A stretch of DNA of 64,000 nucleotides from Spartobacteria bacterium (GCA_947487385.1 CANKWU010000009.1:21695-85694); one strand, 5' to 3'. Shown: positions 7,760 to 18,212, numbered from the stretch's first letter. Notes: generated by a model from the sequence alone, not told the origin. A program made the numbers and translations.

Positions 7760-9909
7760 AGACCTCCTCAAAACTCAAGCTGACTCTCTACTCCATCGGT
7801 TCCGCAGCTCTAGGCATGCTGATCTCTCCCACGGGAGTAGCGCAATCCCCGACGAATAGCGATGCACTGGTTGGCATTCCTAGCGTTACAGCGCAAGCGA
7901 TGGATGACTCGAACTCGAACTCCATTGTCGCCACGAACTTCCCCTCGCAGTCAGATCAGTCAATAAGCGGGATTTCTGTCGGCGCTCTAGCTCCCTACCA
8001 GGCACAGACAAACGCCCCCATCCTTGCGACCAACTTGCCCTCTACCGATGACCAGCCCCTCTCTGCTTCGTCCGTGCTGCCTGCTCTTTCGACCAACCCT
8101 CCCATGCCACCGCAGGGATTGGATGCAGGGACAAACGCCCTGACTAATCTCCCCATCATCACGCCACCGGATCTTCCTATTGCGGCACCTATCACGAATG
8201 CAATCACCCCCTCGTCGCTTCCAGCGCCACTCCCTGAGACCACGACTGGCCCATTTCCGATGCCCACTCCAACAACCAATAATTTCGGGCTGATCGACAA
8301 GATCATGAGTCAGATCAAGGATGTCCCCCTCACCGCCGAGGCTCTCGCAAAAGCCGGCAACAAAGTCGTTCCGGGAATCATCGCCAAGGATGCCAAGAGA
8401 ATGAATATCGATGAGACGGTGCAATATGCCCTGTCCCATAATCCCGATATCCTGACCGCCGTCCAGAACATCCAGAGAGCCTCTGGCAACTACATCAACG
8501 TCCGCGCAGGCCTCCTTCCGAAGCTCAATGTCCTGCCCGCTTACACCTGGCTCGACCCCAACATCCAGAATGGTCAGAAGGCTCCCGGAGCCTCCAGCAC
8601 AGGCATTCCCAGCGTTCAAGTCAACCAAGCCTGGAACATCAACTTCCAGGGGACTCAGCTTCTTTATGACGGATGGAAAACTCCCTCCCTCACAGACGCG
8701 GCCAAACTCTCCGAGCAGATCGCTTACTTCCAACTTCGTCAGACTCTCGATCGTGTGGTGGCCGACGTGGTGCGACAGTTCTACCAAGTCGTTTTGAACC
8801 GCGCCCTTGTTATCGCCAACGAGCAGCAGGTCTCCCTTTACAAAACCCAAGTCACCGACCAGCAGAGTCGTTACGATGCAGGGACAGTTCCTCGATTCAA
8901 TGTGCTCCAAGCTCAGGTTCAGATGGCCAACGCCATGCCTCCCTTGATCGCTGCGGAAAACAACCTGCGCGTCTCGATGTTCCGCCTTGTCCAGCTCATC
9001 GGCATGGACTACCCGAATATTCAGAACATCAAACTCCCCTTTGATGTGCAGGGGGAACTCGGCTACTACCCCCGCAAGATCGACGAAAATGCCTCGATCC
9101 ACACCGCGCTCCAGCGCAATCCCCAACTCAAGGCCCAGCGCTCGAACATCCTCGTTACTGCAAAACAAGTGACCGCCGCCATCTCGGGTTGGCTTCCGAC
9201 GCTTAATGCCAACGGGGGCTATCAGATCCAGAGTTACAAGTATGACCAGTCCCTCTCGGAAACCATCGAAGGATGGTTCTTTGGTGCCACCGGCAGCTGG
9301 GCGATCTTCGACGGCCTAGCCACGTACGGCTCGGTCAAGCAGGCAAAAGCGACCATGCAGAACGCCAAGATCGCCTATGATAACAACGTCCGCGGCGTCG
9401 TCACCGAGGTCCAGACAGCCATCTCCAACCTCCAACAGGCGAGAGAGACGATCGAAAGCCAGAAGGCCACCGTGGAACAGGCGGCCGAGGCGCTCCGACT
9501 CTCCCGTGAGCGACTCGATGCGGGAGCTGGCGTGCAACTCGACGTGATCAATGCGCAGGTTCAACTTCTCCAGGCCCAGACCGCGGTTCTCTCAGCCCTC
9601 TTCCAATACATCGCGGCCACTGCGGAATATGACCGGGCCCTCTCACTGCACACACAGTACGAGGAACTCTTTGATGACCCATTGAACAAATGGGAGAAAG
9701 CCCGGTACCAATCCCTCAATGCCGAGAATCGGACCCGTCCACAGCTCCCTAGGTCGATGCGTAAAAATGATCCACTGCCGCCGGGGGTCCAGTTTGACGA
9801 TCTGATCAAAAGCTCCACCGTACGGAAACAGGAGCAGCCTCTCGACGCGAAAGACAAAGGCAAAACAGCTAAGGGCACGAAGAAAACCGACAAGAAATCC
9901 GTCGATTGA
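7756..9909 (+). CDS. TolC-family outer-membrane efflux channel with long N-terminal extension
   Basis: Outer-membrane channel of tripartite efflux or type I secretion. The ATG at 7756 gives a signal peptide (to about residue 31, ending GVAQS), then some 170 residues of low-complexity Pro/Thr/Asn/Ala-rich sequence before the two outer-membrane-efflux repeats. Repeat one holds DETVQYALSHNPDILTA and repeat two IHTALQRNPQLKAQRSN; helical segments such as RYDAGTVPRFNVLQAQVQ and RLDAGAGVQLDVINAQVQL are typical. The C-terminal end is Lys-rich. At 717 residues it is much longer than E. coli TolC (about 490). No inner-membrane pump or adaptor gene is adjacent, so its partners must be encoded elsewhere. 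Confidence 0.92.
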   Translation: MKTSSKLKLTLYSIGSAALGMLISPTGVAQSPTNSDALVGIPSVTAQAMDDSNSNSIVATNFPSQSDQSISGISVGALAPYQAQTNAPILATNLPSTDDQPLSASSVLPALSTNPPMPPQGLDAGTNALTNLPIITPPDLPIAAPITNAITPSSLPAPLPETTTGPFPMPTPTTNNFGLIDKIMSQIKDVPLTAEALAKAGNKVVPGIIAKDAKRMNIDETVQYALSHNPDILTAVQNIQRASGNYINVRAGLLPKLNVLPAYTWLDPNIQNGQKAPGASSTGIPSVQVNQAWNINFQGTQLLYDGWKTPSLTDAAKLSEQIAYFQLRQTLDRVVADVVRQFYQVVLNRALVIANEQQVSLYKTQVTDQQSRYDAGTVPRFNVLQAQVQMANAMPPLIAAENNLRVSMFRLVQLIGMDYPNIQNIKLPFDVQGELGYYPRKIDENASIHTALQRNPQLKAQRSNILVTAKQVTAAISGWLPTLNANGGYQIQSYKYDQSLSETIEGWFFGATGSWAIFDGLATYGSVKQAKATMQNAKIAYDNNVRGVVTEVQTAISNLQQARETIESQKATVEQAAEALRLSRERLDAGAGVQLDVINAQVQLLQAQTAVLSALFQYIAATAEYDRALSLHTQYEELFDDPLNKWEKARYQSLNAENRTRPQLPRSMRKNDPLPPGVQFDDLIKSSTVRKQEQPLDAKDKGKTAKGTKKTDKKSVD

Positions 9910-10577
9910 ACGAACGCCATCCCACTGTTGAAGTTATCCAGATCCCCGCACGGTGCTCAGTGCATCACGTCGCCGCACGGTTGATCGGACGGATTCCCAA
10001 GGTTGAGGTTGCACTGGAGCGAGATGCGGCGATGGCGGCACTGGCGCCACATCAATTCAACTTGCTCATAGAGCAAGGGCTCGGAAGTTTCCCCTTGGTC
10101 ACTGCGGAACAGGTTCACGGAAATCATGTAGCCTTTGTTAGGGAACCTTCGTCATCGCCAATTCCAAATTCTGACGGCCTACTCACCACAGTACGGGGAA
10201 TCACCCTTGGCATTTCTGTTGCTGATTGCGCCCCAGTCTGGCTGGTCGCCAAGGATGGATCAGCAGGAGGGCTACTTCACTCGGGGAAAAAAGGAACAGA
10301 ACTGGGAATCGTCCCGGAAGGCATTCGCTCCCTCTGCTCCATGACGACTCTCTCTCCCAAAGATCTTATTTTAGTCATCGGTCCTTGCATTCGCCCACCC
10401 TGCTACGAGGTTGATTTCGCTGCAGAAATCAGGCGTCAGGCCCATGAAGCTGGCTTGACAGATATCCTCGACGATTGCATTTGCACGGCATGTCATCCTG
10501 AGCGCTACTACTCGTACCGGCGGGAACTCGGACTGACAGGACGGATGCTAGCCACACTCACACTTCTTCCCTTGTAA
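9906..10577 (+). CDS. YfiH/laccase-domain (purine nucleoside-active) protein
   Basis: The family (YfiH, YlmD, human LACC1) acts on purine nucleosides at a metal site built from two His and one Cys. The expected residues are visible: His in AEQVHGNHV, Cys in VADCAPVWL, His in LLHSGKKGT, plus GPCIRPPCYEV. The usual HAGWRG segment reads HSGKKG, so the Trp-Arg pair is replaced. The start is a TTG at 9906 overlapping the stop of the channel gene by four bases. At 223 residues the length fits, though the C-terminal part is slightly short. Confidence 0.88.
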   Translation: MNERHPTVEVIQIPARCSVHHVAARLIGRIPKVEVALERDAAMAALAPHQFNLLIEQGLGSFPLVTAEQVHGNHVAFVREPSSSPIPNSDGLLTTVRGITLGISVADCAPVWLVAKDGSAGGLLHSGKKGTELGIVPEGIRSLCSMTTLSPKDLILVIGPCIRPPCYEVDFAAEIRRQAHEAGLTDILDDCICTACHPERYYSYRRELGLTGRMLATLTLLPL

Positions 10578-10584
10578 TCCTGAA

Positions 10585-11304
10585 ATGAGAAGGGAATTTG
10601 ATCCGAACGTTCCCGAGCTAATGGATCTAGCCGTCCTGGAGAACGGAAAACCCTCTGCACAACTGGAACAGGATCTTGCGAATCTCCGCTGGCTCAACCG
10701 ACACTTCGGAGCCCTCTCTATCCTTCACTGTTTTCTGAAACGCTGGTTCTTAAAACGCCTTCCTGGAGGCCCATCGCTCCGAGTTCTGGACCTGGCGACT
10801 GGGGAGGGTGACCTCCCAAGGGAATTAGTCCTCTGGTGTCGCGAGCGGGGTCTTTCAGTCGCTGTCGATGCGGTCGATAGGAATGAAGCCACCTTGGCCG
10901 TTGCAAGAGAGAGAAGTCGGGATTTTCCCGAGATCACCTTCCATCATGGAGATATTCGGAGTTGGGGCTCCGGTTCGTGGGAGCTGGTTTTATGCTCGTT
11001 GGTGCTTCATCACTTCAGCGATGAAGATGCCGTTCAGGTCATGAAAAACGCTAGGAGACTTTCCTCGGATCACCTGCTAATGGCGGACCTGGAGAGAAGT
11101 CGCTGCGGCGCTCTCGGAATCTGGCTGCTAACCGCCCTCTTACTAAGAGAGCCGATGACCCAGCACGACGCCCGGCTCTCGATCCGCCGTTCCTTCTCCT
11201 TTGCGGAATTTCGATCATTGGCCCTTGCTGCCGGATGGAACACTTTCGGGCACGCTCGGTTTCCTATCACACGCCAATCAATCTGGATAGATCGGGTTGA
11301 GTAA
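10585..11304 (+). CDS. Class I SAM-dependent methyltransferase
   Basis: A 239-residue protein with a Rossmann-type SAM-binding core: motif I RVLDLATGEGDLPREL (about residues 66-81), acidic end of strand 2 VDAVDRN, HGDIRSW, and LCSLVLHHFSDEDAV (motif IV/post-motif region). The arrangement resembles UbiE-like small-molecule methyltransferases rather than DNA or rRNA enzymes, but the substrate cannot be told from the sequence. It follows the YfiH-type gene by 7 bp and is likely in the same transcript. Its stop is 8 bp from the convergent AsmA-like gene. Confidence 0.85.
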   Translation: MRREFDPNVPELMDLAVLENGKPSAQLEQDLANLRWLNRHFGALSILHCFLKRWFLKRLPGGPSLRVLDLATGEGDLPRELVLWCRERGLSVAVDAVDRNEATLAVARERSRDFPEITFHHGDIRSWGSGSWELVLCSLVLHHFSDEDAVQVMKNARRLSSDHLLMADLERSRCGALGIWLLTALLLREPMTQHDARLSIRRSFSFAEFRSLALAAGWNTFGHARFPITRQSIWIDRVE

Positions 11305-11312
11305 AGATTCTT

Positions 11313-13778
11313 TCAGTTCCCTTTGGAAATACTCGGCGTCGGCTTAGGAGTCGCTTTTCCCTTGGGAAGGAGCTTGGGACGCCACTGGGGATGCTTTGCG
11401 GATCCCGTCGACTCGTACTCGAAGATTTTACTGATCAGGAAGGTTGCAAGCCCCGGTATTCCCTGGGCATTAAGCCTGATACTCATATCCATGCTGTCGT
11501 CGAGGTAATAGATTTTGCCATGCCCAATCATGTTGAAGCCCGTGCCCTCAATGAGCAGATCCCGAGTGGTGATGGTGCCATCCTTAACACTGAAATCGGT
11601 GGTCGCTTTTTTTGCCGATTGGTAGCCCAAACCGGGAATCACATCATTAAGCAGAAGAGACAGGGGGCCTAGGATCGGCATGGCCAGAACATTGCCGTCG
11701 CGGATCAGGAGATTTCCCTTGCCGATCATAGCCCTGTCATTGCCCCCAACCGCTCGGAAAGTATAATTTCCGGTTAATTTACCGCTAGACTCATTGTAAT
11801 CGAAATAGAGCTTGGCGAGTGTCTTGAAATCAACGTTCTCCAAGTGCACCGAGGCCCCGTAACTGGTATCTCCCGGCATCACGGAAACATCAGCTTTCAG
11901 GGCAACATCACCACCGAACAGGCGCGACTGAGGCAGGTCGATCTGGAGCTTCTGCCCCTTTAGCAGCACAGTGCCAGATGTTGGTCCAAACGGAAGATCC
12001 TTCCCGATCAGCGTGTACCCCAATCCCTCGGATGCCATTAACTGAATGCGAAGGTCGTTTTTATCGGGATCATGCAACCCGACTTTACCCGTGAGTTGGA
12101 TATTGGGGGCTTTGACAAAGCGGTAATTCTTTAGCGACTGGGCAATACGTGGATCGATCCAAGTCATCATTTTTACCGGATCAAGCGTGGACTGTATCTT
12201 TGGAAAGAGCCCTTCCCAGTTCTTGTAATCATAGACGAACTCTCCGTGACCCGACCCCTCACCCATCCTCACCAGGATATCTCGGAAGGTAATGGCTCCG
12301 TTGGCTGCCAAGAATTTCGCGCTCAGCCCGTCGATCCAAGCTCCCCTCATGGCCGCCTTCCCGAGATTCAAACTTCCACTCCCCTGAAGTTGGAGGGAGT
12401 CAAGGAGAGGAGCTCCACCATCGAAGCTTATTTGCAGAGGTTCCTTGAAATTCATCGCCTCGAGGGCTTCGCGGGTTTTTCCTCCTGTCATCGGAGCAAA
12501 CTTTGAGGGGAGGAGAGTTGCCTTCAGACGAAGGCGGTTGTCACCTGGAGCAACCATGATGTCGGCGTCGATTGTTCCGGATTCACCGGATGCGTGAAAG
12601 TCCCGAACGAGAAGCTTCTCCTGCCTTAGAGCCACTCCCGCGGAGAGCACATCGAAGATGACTCCTCGGAAACCGATATGCCCCGTATTGAACCGAGCGA
12701 TTCCCTCAAGAGCAGGTTTGCCCGAAAGCCAATCTGCGGAAAGCTTCCCCTCAATATGTAGCGGGTCTCGGCAGATCCAGTCGCTCATCTTCTTTGGTGG
12801 CAGAAGCAACGCTGGCAGCACGCTACTGCTCACCATTCCTGAAAACTCGAGAAACGCATTCTTGTTGCGAAAATCTGCCTTTCCTTCAGCTTGAAGGATC
12901 CCGGCGCCATCATCCGTCAAAAGCCTATCCAAGGTTAATTTGCTGTCCTGATAATGAAGCTCCAGTCCAATCCTCTGAAATGGTATGGCGTGCCACTCTC
13001 CGGGACCTGTCCGCAACTCTGCCCTGTCCACTCTCAGGCTTTCAGTATCACCGAGATCTCCCCCAGCTATCATGGTGAGCTGTGGCTTGCCTTCTTTCCA
13101 GTGAATGGACTTCAACTCCCGTTGAATCGTATCAATGGCTTGCGCCGTCTTTCCCGGTCCTTCCTGAGAAACCGGCTTGGGTGAGAACTTTTGGGGATTC
13201 AGGAAGGATCCAGAAACGCTCACCTTGACCCCGGCAATCTCAAAGGTTGCCGAACTCAATCGAAACTGGGAGGGGGGACAGATAATCAGGCCACGGACAT
13301 GATCGAGTCTGAGCCGAGGCTCCTCGGAGGGCCCCAAGGGGATATCAAGGGTGGCATCCCTGAGAAAGATCTGCTCAAGATGCGGGTCACGTCGCAAGAG
13401 CGAATCCATATTCATGGAGACGGCAATCCTGTTGGCGGAAACAATCAATCTCCGAGCCGGCGTTAGATCGTGAATCTGTAGTCGATCGAGGATAAATCCT
13501 CGTGTCGGGCTGAAAAGCACACGCCCAATACTGACGCTGTAGAACTTGCCTCCGAGCAGCCCTTCCGCCTTTTCGCGCACGGTATCTCCCAGCCCATATG
13601 TCGAGGTGATGACTAGGATGATAGGAATCCCAAGGAAGAGAAAAAAGAAGAGGAATCCAAAAAATGAAGCGGCCATGTATCGGAACAAATGCTCCAGCTT
13701 GCCTTTGAATGTACTGCGATCCGTGACTTCACCCCTCCTTTGCCGGGAAATGATAGTTGCTCTCGGATTGCTCATCAC
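11313..13778 (-). CDS. AsmA-like envelope protein
   Basis: An 821-residue protein with one N-terminal membrane anchor (about residues 37-60, FFGFLFFFLFLGIPIILVI) and a very long periplasmic part rich in beta strands, ending in a segment typical of AsmA-like C-terminal domains (LLIRDGNVLAMPILGPLSLLL ... KDGTITTRDLLIEG). Proteins of this group are proposed to move phospholipids between the membranes as long hydrophobic grooves. It lies 49 bp downstream of priA on the same strand. A Met pair at the N-terminus leaves the exact start open by one codon. Family call is by architecture and is moderately sure. Confidence 0.75.
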   Translation of the reverse strand: MMSNPRATIISRQRRGEVTDRSTFKGKLEHLFRYMAASFFGFLFFFLFLGIPIILVITSTYGLGDTVREKAEGLLGGKFYSVSIGRVLFSPTRGFILDRLQIHDLTPARRLIVSANRIAVSMNMDSLLRRDPHLEQIFLRDATLDIPLGPSEEPRLRLDHVRGLIICPPSQFRLSSATFEIAGVKVSVSGSFLNPQKFSPKPVSQEGPGKTAQAIDTIQRELKSIHWKEGKPQLTMIAGGDLGDTESLRVDRAELRTGPGEWHAIPFQRIGLELHYQDSKLTLDRLLTDDGAGILQAEGKADFRNKNAFLEFSGMVSSSVLPALLLPPKKMSDWICRDPLHIEGKLSADWLSGKPALEGIARFNTGHIGFRGVIFDVLSAGVALRQEKLLVRDFHASGESGTIDADIMVAPGDNRLRLKATLLPSKFAPMTGGKTREALEAMNFKEPLQISFDGGAPLLDSLQLQGSGSLNLGKAAMRGAWIDGLSAKFLAANGAITFRDILVRMGEGSGHGEFVYDYKNWEGLFPKIQSTLDPVKMMTWIDPRIAQSLKNYRFVKAPNIQLTGKVGLHDPDKNDLRIQLMASEGLGYTLIGKDLPFGPTSGTVLLKGQKLQIDLPQSRLFGGDVALKADVSVMPGDTSYGASVHLENVDFKTLAKLYFDYNESSGKLTGNYTFRAVGGNDRAMIGKGNLLIRDGNVLAMPILGPLSLLLNDVIPGLGYQSAKKATTDFSVKDGTITTRDLLIEGTGFNMIGHGKIYYLDDSMDMSIRLNAQGIPGLATFLISKIFEYESTGSAKHPQWRPKLLPKGKATPKPTPSISKGN

Positions 13779-13827
13779 TCAACTTTCTGGATTGAAGAGT
13801 CTCTTGTAAAGCAGTGGAAGAGGTTGC

Positions 13828-16074
13828 CTATATCAACGAGTAGGGATCAACATCGACGGTGAGGATAATCCCCTCGGGAAGCTTGAATTCCAAGGCAACC
13901 TCGCGGACAAGTCTGGCTAACACGACGCCTGATTTCGCCTTGAGAGTCACTTGGTACCGATACTGTCCATGAGCCCTCTCCAGAGGGGCGGGAGATGCCT
14001 CGGATACCTCGACGGAGGAAGGAGCTTTGATACGTAAGACTTTCGCGATCAGATCCGCAGAACGCGTTGTTTTTTCGAGTGAGACACCGCGAACTTTGAT
14101 CAGAATCATCCGGGTGAATGGCGGGTGCCGGAATGCCTCCCGAAAGGAGATCTCTTGCTCGAAAAACCCAGCGTAATCGTGATGCCTGGCATGCTGAATC
14201 GAAGGACTTGCGGGCGAGAATGTCTGGACGATTACCTCCCCCTCGGTTTCCCCGCGACCAGCGCGACCAGCAACCTGCGTCAGAAGCTGAAAAGTCCGTT
14301 CCCCCGCACGGAAATCCGGAGAATGAAGGCCGATATCGGCATTGATGATGCCGACCAGCGTGACGTTTGGAAAATCGAGGCCCTTGGCGATCATCTGCGT
14401 GCCAAGCAGAATATCGATCTGGCAAGCCCTGAATTTTCCTAGCACGTCGGCATAGGAGCCTCGCCGAGACATGGTGTCAGCATCCATCCGTGCCAGTCGC
14501 GCCTTGGGAAAAAGCCGCCTGATCGTCTCCTCGACCCGTTGAGTGCCGATACCGGAATGCTGGATCCCAGGATCCTTACATTCGGGACATCGCTCGGGCG
14601 GCTTTGTCCCATGGCCGCAGAGATGACAGGCAAGCCGGTTATCCGCACGATGCAGTGTCAGGGAGAGACTGCAATTCGGGCAACGGCAGACATGGCCACA
14701 CTGGTGGCAGAGCATCGAGGTCGAGTAACCACGCCTGTTCAGGAAAAGAATGGTCTGCTGGCCGGCCTCGAGCCGTTTGGTTATCGCCATTTGTAACGGC
14801 GCAGAGAGTCCTCCCTCCGACTTCGAACGCTTCCCTTGAAGCCGTAGATCCACCACCCGAATCAAGGGCATGAGTTGACCATCAGCACGCCGGGGAAGCT
14901 GCAGAAGGGTGTATTTGCCGCGTTGGACGTTCTGAAAACTCTCTACCGATGGGGTGGCGCTTCCAAGAATCACAAGAGCCTTTTCCAGTCTTCCGCGCAT
15001 CACTGCAACATCGCGGGCATGGTATCGGGGTGTCTCCTCCTGCTTGTAAGTATTTTCGTGCTCCTCATCCACGATGATGATTCCCAGATTCTTCAGGGGC
15101 GCGAAGACCGCACTGCGTGCGCCGATGGCGATTCGTGCTTCGCCACGCTGAAGACGCATCCACTCCTCACGCCGCTCGGCATCGGTCAGATGGCTATGAA
15201 GAACAGCGACGCCGGCCCCCTTGGTGCCAGCATGATCAAAGCGGGATCGGAAACGCTCCACGGTCTGCGGCGTCAGGGCGATCTCGGGCACAAGCACAAG
15301 GCCACTCTTGCCTGAATCAAGGGTACGGGCCAGAGCCCGGAGATAAACTTCCGTTTTTCCGCTCCCAGTGACTCCATGCAGCAGATAGGGAGAAGGAGCT
15401 GTTGCGTTAGCATCTACTTCATCAAGAGAACGCTCCAGTGCACTGACTACTCCCTGCTGATCAGCATTGAGCTTTGGAATTTTCCCCGGAAGGATCTCCT
15501 CGTTTTCGAATTCCACTCCCCTCCTGCGCTCAAGATCAATCCGAATCCACCCCCCTCCAACGAGCGCCTTCAGTGAGGACTCGGAAGCATCGCATCGACT
15601 CAATAATTCCTGTGTGGAAATCGGTTCAGAAAACGTCTCGAAATGCTTGAGGATGGCAGCTTGCTTCGGAGCACTTTTTTCAATCCTTTTCAATTCCTCA
15701 GCCTTAATCATTCCGACTAGCGAAACCATCCGGACCTTCCTGCCAGCAATCGTCTCACCTCTCATCATGGGGGGAAGCATGGAGCGCATGACCGAAGCGA
15801 TTGGAGCGCAGTAATAATCAGCCATCCAATGCCCCAGACGCATCATGATGGGAGGAAGGCTTGTCTCTTCACCAACCAGAGCCTCAAGCGGCCTGATTCC
15901 AGCAACATCAGAATCGTCGAGCAGTTCAATCACGGTCCCCACCACGCGTCGGTTTCGTACCATCACGATAACCCGGGAGCCGACCGTGACCTGATCTAGA
16001 AGATCCGTAGGAACAGAGTAATCCAGCTTCCTCCCCTCGGATCGGTCGATCAGGATGCGAGCGAAAGGAGGCAT
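13828..16074 (-). CDS. priA: Primosomal protein N' (PriA helicase)
   Basis: Superfamily 2 DNA helicase that restarts stalled replication forks. The 748-residue protein has the N-terminal DNA-binding domain, Walker A GVTGSGKT at 234-241, DEEH at 336-339, the helicase motif LFLNRRGYS, and an eight-cysteine zinc-binding insert (CHQCGHVCRCPNC and CHLCGH...CPEC) followed by GTQRVEETI and the late motifs GTQMIAKGLDFPNV and QVAGRAGRG. Length and domain order are normal. It is followed by the AsmA-like gene. The 231-bp gap to ilvB upstream shows no gene. Confidence 0.96.
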   Translation of the reverse strand: MPPFARILIDRSEGRKLDYSVPTDLLDQVTVGSRVIVMVRNRRVVGTVIELLDDSDVAGIRPLEALVGEETSLPPIMMRLGHWMADYYCAPIASVMRSMLPPMMRGETIAGRKVRMVSLVGMIKAEELKRIEKSAPKQAAILKHFETFSEPISTQELLSRCDASESSLKALVGGGWIRIDLERRRGVEFENEEILPGKIPKLNADQQGVVSALERSLDEVDANATAPSPYLLHGVTGSGKTEVYLRALARTLDSGKSGLVLVPEIALTPQTVERFRSRFDHAGTKGAGVAVLHSHLTDAERREEWMRLQRGEARIAIGARSAVFAPLKNLGIIIVDEEHENTYKQEETPRYHARDVAVMRGRLEKALVILGSATPSVESFQNVQRGKYTLLQLPRRADGQLMPLIRVVDLRLQGKRSKSEGGLSAPLQMAITKRLEAGQQTILFLNRRGYSTSMLCHQCGHVCRCPNCSLSLTLHRADNRLACHLCGHGTKPPERCPECKDPGIQHSGIGTQRVEETIRRLFPKARLARMDADTMSRRGSYADVLGKFRACQIDILLGTQMIAKGLDFPNVTLVGIINADIGLHSPDFRAGERTFQLLTQVAGRAGRGETEGEVIVQTFSPASPSIQHARHHDYAGFFEQEISFREAFRHPPFTRMILIKVRGVSLEKTTRSADLIAKVLRIKAPSSVEVSEASPAPLERAHGQYRYQVTLKAKSGVVLARLVREVALEFKLPEGIILTVDVDPYSLI

Positions 16075-16305
16075 GGAAAAGAAGGATGAAACAGTTTTAG
16101 TCTACTGCGACGAACAAGACCCATCAAAGGCGAACAGCTGGCTTCTGACACGAATATCGAGAAACGCACAAAAAAATTCCTAGTTACCTTTCATCGTCCA
16201 GGATTTTTTGAACAGTTTGAAAAAGCCTAACTGAAACCCTCTTCAAAAATCCCCTTTGCAGGATTGAATCACCGTCAATCTGTCCGAGCAAATCCCGGAA
16301 AATCC

Positions 16306-18093
16306 CTACTCGGTGATAATATCCTTGTAGGTCTTGCCCGACGGGATCATCGGAAGAACATGCTCCGTGTAGGGGGTCATGACATCCAGAACATAGGTCT
16401 CCTTGGAGTCGAGCATGCGCTGAAGGGCAGCCCGAAGGTCTTTCTTGTGCAGCACACGCTCGGCAGGAACACCGAATCCATGACAGATTCCGAGATAGTC
16501 GGGATAAATGCGCTTCAGGTCCTTGGGATCACCAAGGAAAGTGTGACCTCGGTTACTATCGTAGAAGCGATCCTCCCACTGCACCACCATGCCAAGATGC
16601 TGGTTATTGAGAATGATAACCTTGGAGGCGATTCCGTCGATATGAGCCGTAGCCAGTTCCTGGACATTCATCAGGAAAGAACCATCGCCATCGATATCAA
16701 TCACCTGCTTATCAGGTCGGCCAAGTTTTGCGCCCAAAGCGGCGGGGTAGCCGAACCCCATCGATCCAAGACCTGCAGAAGTCACGAGCGTGCGGGGCTC
16801 GGTGAAGTTGTAGTACTGGGCGGCCCACATTTGATGCTGCCCCACGCCGGTGGTGATGATGGCGTCCCCCTTGGTCAGCTCCATCAGGAGTTCGATCACA
16901 TGCTGAGGCTGGATCGCATCAGGCGTGTCCTTGTAGCGGAGAGGATGATCCTTCTTCCACTTGGAGATCTGCTTGTACCAGGCAGGGAAGCGAGTGTGAT
17001 CTTTCTTTACCGGCTTCCTGCCGGCCCGATCGAGTTCCTTGTTAAGGCGCGCGAGGGCATCCTTCACGTCACCGAGGATTGGAAGCTTCACAGCGCGATT
17101 CTTGTTAATCTCGGAGTTGTCGATATCGATGTGAACGATCGTTCCGTGCTCGCAGAATTTCTCGACCTTACCGGTCACACGATCGTCGAATCGGACACCG
17201 ATAGCCAGCAGCAGATCAGCCTCGTTGACAGCATTATTGGCATAAACCGTGCCGTGCATACCAAGCCACTTGAGCGAAAGAGGATGAGTCTCGGGAAAGC
17301 ACCCGATCCCCATCAACGTCGTGGCCACAGGAATCTGGGAACGTTCGGCAAACTCGGTCAACTCCTTTGAGGCTTCCGCAGTGATCACTCCACCCCCGCA
17401 ATAAATCATCGGTCGCTTCGCCGAGGCGATCAGGCCGAGCATCTCCTGAAGGGCAAGATCATCCGCACGGCGCACGGGATTGTAGCCTCGAAGAGTGATG
17501 CCCTTCGGGAAGATTGGCTGGGCTGTCTGGTTCTGGATATTCTTAGGGATATCAACGAGCACCGGACCCGGACGTCCGCTCTGGGCGATATGAAACGCCT
17601 CCTTGATGATCCGGGGAATATCATTGATATCCCAGACTAGGTAACTGTGCTTCACCACGGGAAGCGTCATCCCGAAGAAATCAGTCTCCTGGAAGGCGCC
17701 GCGGCCGATCATTTCCTGGGGAACCTGTCCCGTGATCGCGACAAGGGGCACGGAGTCCATGTAGGCATCGGCGATGCAGGTCACCAGATTCGTGGCGCCA
17801 GGGCCGGAAGTCGCCATACAGACGCCGGCCTTGCCAGTCACGCGAGCATATCCCTCAGCTGCAAATCCCCCTCCCTGCTCATGGCGGGGCAGGATGGTAC
17901 GGATCCTCTTTGACTTGGTCAGAGCCTGATGGATTGGCATCGAACAACCGCCCGGATAGGCAAAAACGAAATCAACCCCCTCACGCTCTAGGGATGCTAC
18001 CAAAATCTCTGCGCCATTCATAACGACACCACGCTCAAGACTGGAGGAGGTTTTAATGGGCTTGGATTTTTTGGTTGCTGATTTTGAGACCAT
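16306..18093 (-). CDS. ilvB: Acetolactate synthase, large subunit
   Basis: Thiamine-diphosphate enzyme that condenses two pyruvates (or pyruvate and 2-oxobutyrate) in branched-chain amino-acid synthesis. The protein has [15 protein letters not shown] with [18 protein letters not shown] (cofactor-activating Glu region), the central FAD-binding domain ([24 protein letters not shown]) and the metal/ThDP motif [16 protein letters not shown]. About 595 residues including a Lys/Ser-rich N-terminal leader of about 25 residues. The regulatory small subunit gene (ilvN/ilvH), usually next door, is not adjacent and not in the window. Confidence 0.95.
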   Translation of the reverse strand: MVSKSATKKSKPIKTSSSLERGVVMNGAEILVASLEREGVDFVFAYPGGCSMPIHQALTKSKRIRTILPRHEQGGGFAAEGYARVTGKAGVCMATSGPGATNLVTCIADAYMDSVPLVAITGQVPQEMIGRGAFQETDFFGMTLPVVKHSYLVWDINDIPRIIKEAFHIAQSGRPGPVLVDIPKNIQNQTAQPIFPKGITLRGYNPVRRADDLALQEMLGLIASAKRPMIYCGGGVITAEASKELTEFAERSQIPVATTLMGIGCFPETHPLSLKWLGMHGTVYANNAVNEADLLLAIGVRFDDRVTGKVEKFCEHGTIVHIDIDNSEINKNRAVKLPILGDVKDALARLNKELDRAGRKPVKKDHTRFPAWYKQISKWKKDHPLRYKDTPDAIQPQHVIELLMELTKGDAIITTGVGQHQMWAAQYYNFTEPRTLVTSAGLGSMGFGYPAALGAKLGRPDKQVIDIDGDGSFLMNVQELATAHIDGIASKVIILNNQHLGMVVQWEDRFYDSNRGHTFLGDPKDLKRIYPDYLGICHGFGVPAERVLHKKDLRAALQRMLDSKETYVLDVMTPYTEHVLPMIPSGKTYKDIITE

Positions 18094-18140
18094 AACAATG
18101 GTTTAGTGTCATCGAATGACGATGGCGATGTCGAGAGACA

Positions 18141-18174
18141 AAAAAAGGGGTGGAGAGTTCCCCTCCACCCCTTT
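18141..18174 (-). terminator. Rho-independent terminator after the prepilin gene
   Basis: A 12-bp perfect stem (AAAGGGGTGGAG at 18144-18155 with its complement at 18163-18174) around a 7-base loop. Read on the minus strand it is followed by a run of T residues (the A run at 18141-18146). It lies 39 bp downstream of the prepilin stop and isolates that gene from ilvB. Confidence 0.88.
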
Positions 18175-18212
18175 GATTAAAAAAATTGCTAAGGGTACGA
18201 AGTCCCTTGCTC

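Noticed and set aside
7987..9168. Long open frame (393 codons) antisense to the TolC-type gene
   Set aside because: It is a mirror of the codon bias of the real gene; the product has no recognisable domain and the sense strand encodes a clear efflux channel.
16264..17370. Long open frame on the plus strand across ilvB
   Set aside because: Antisense shadow of acetolactate synthase, whose motifs are unambiguous.
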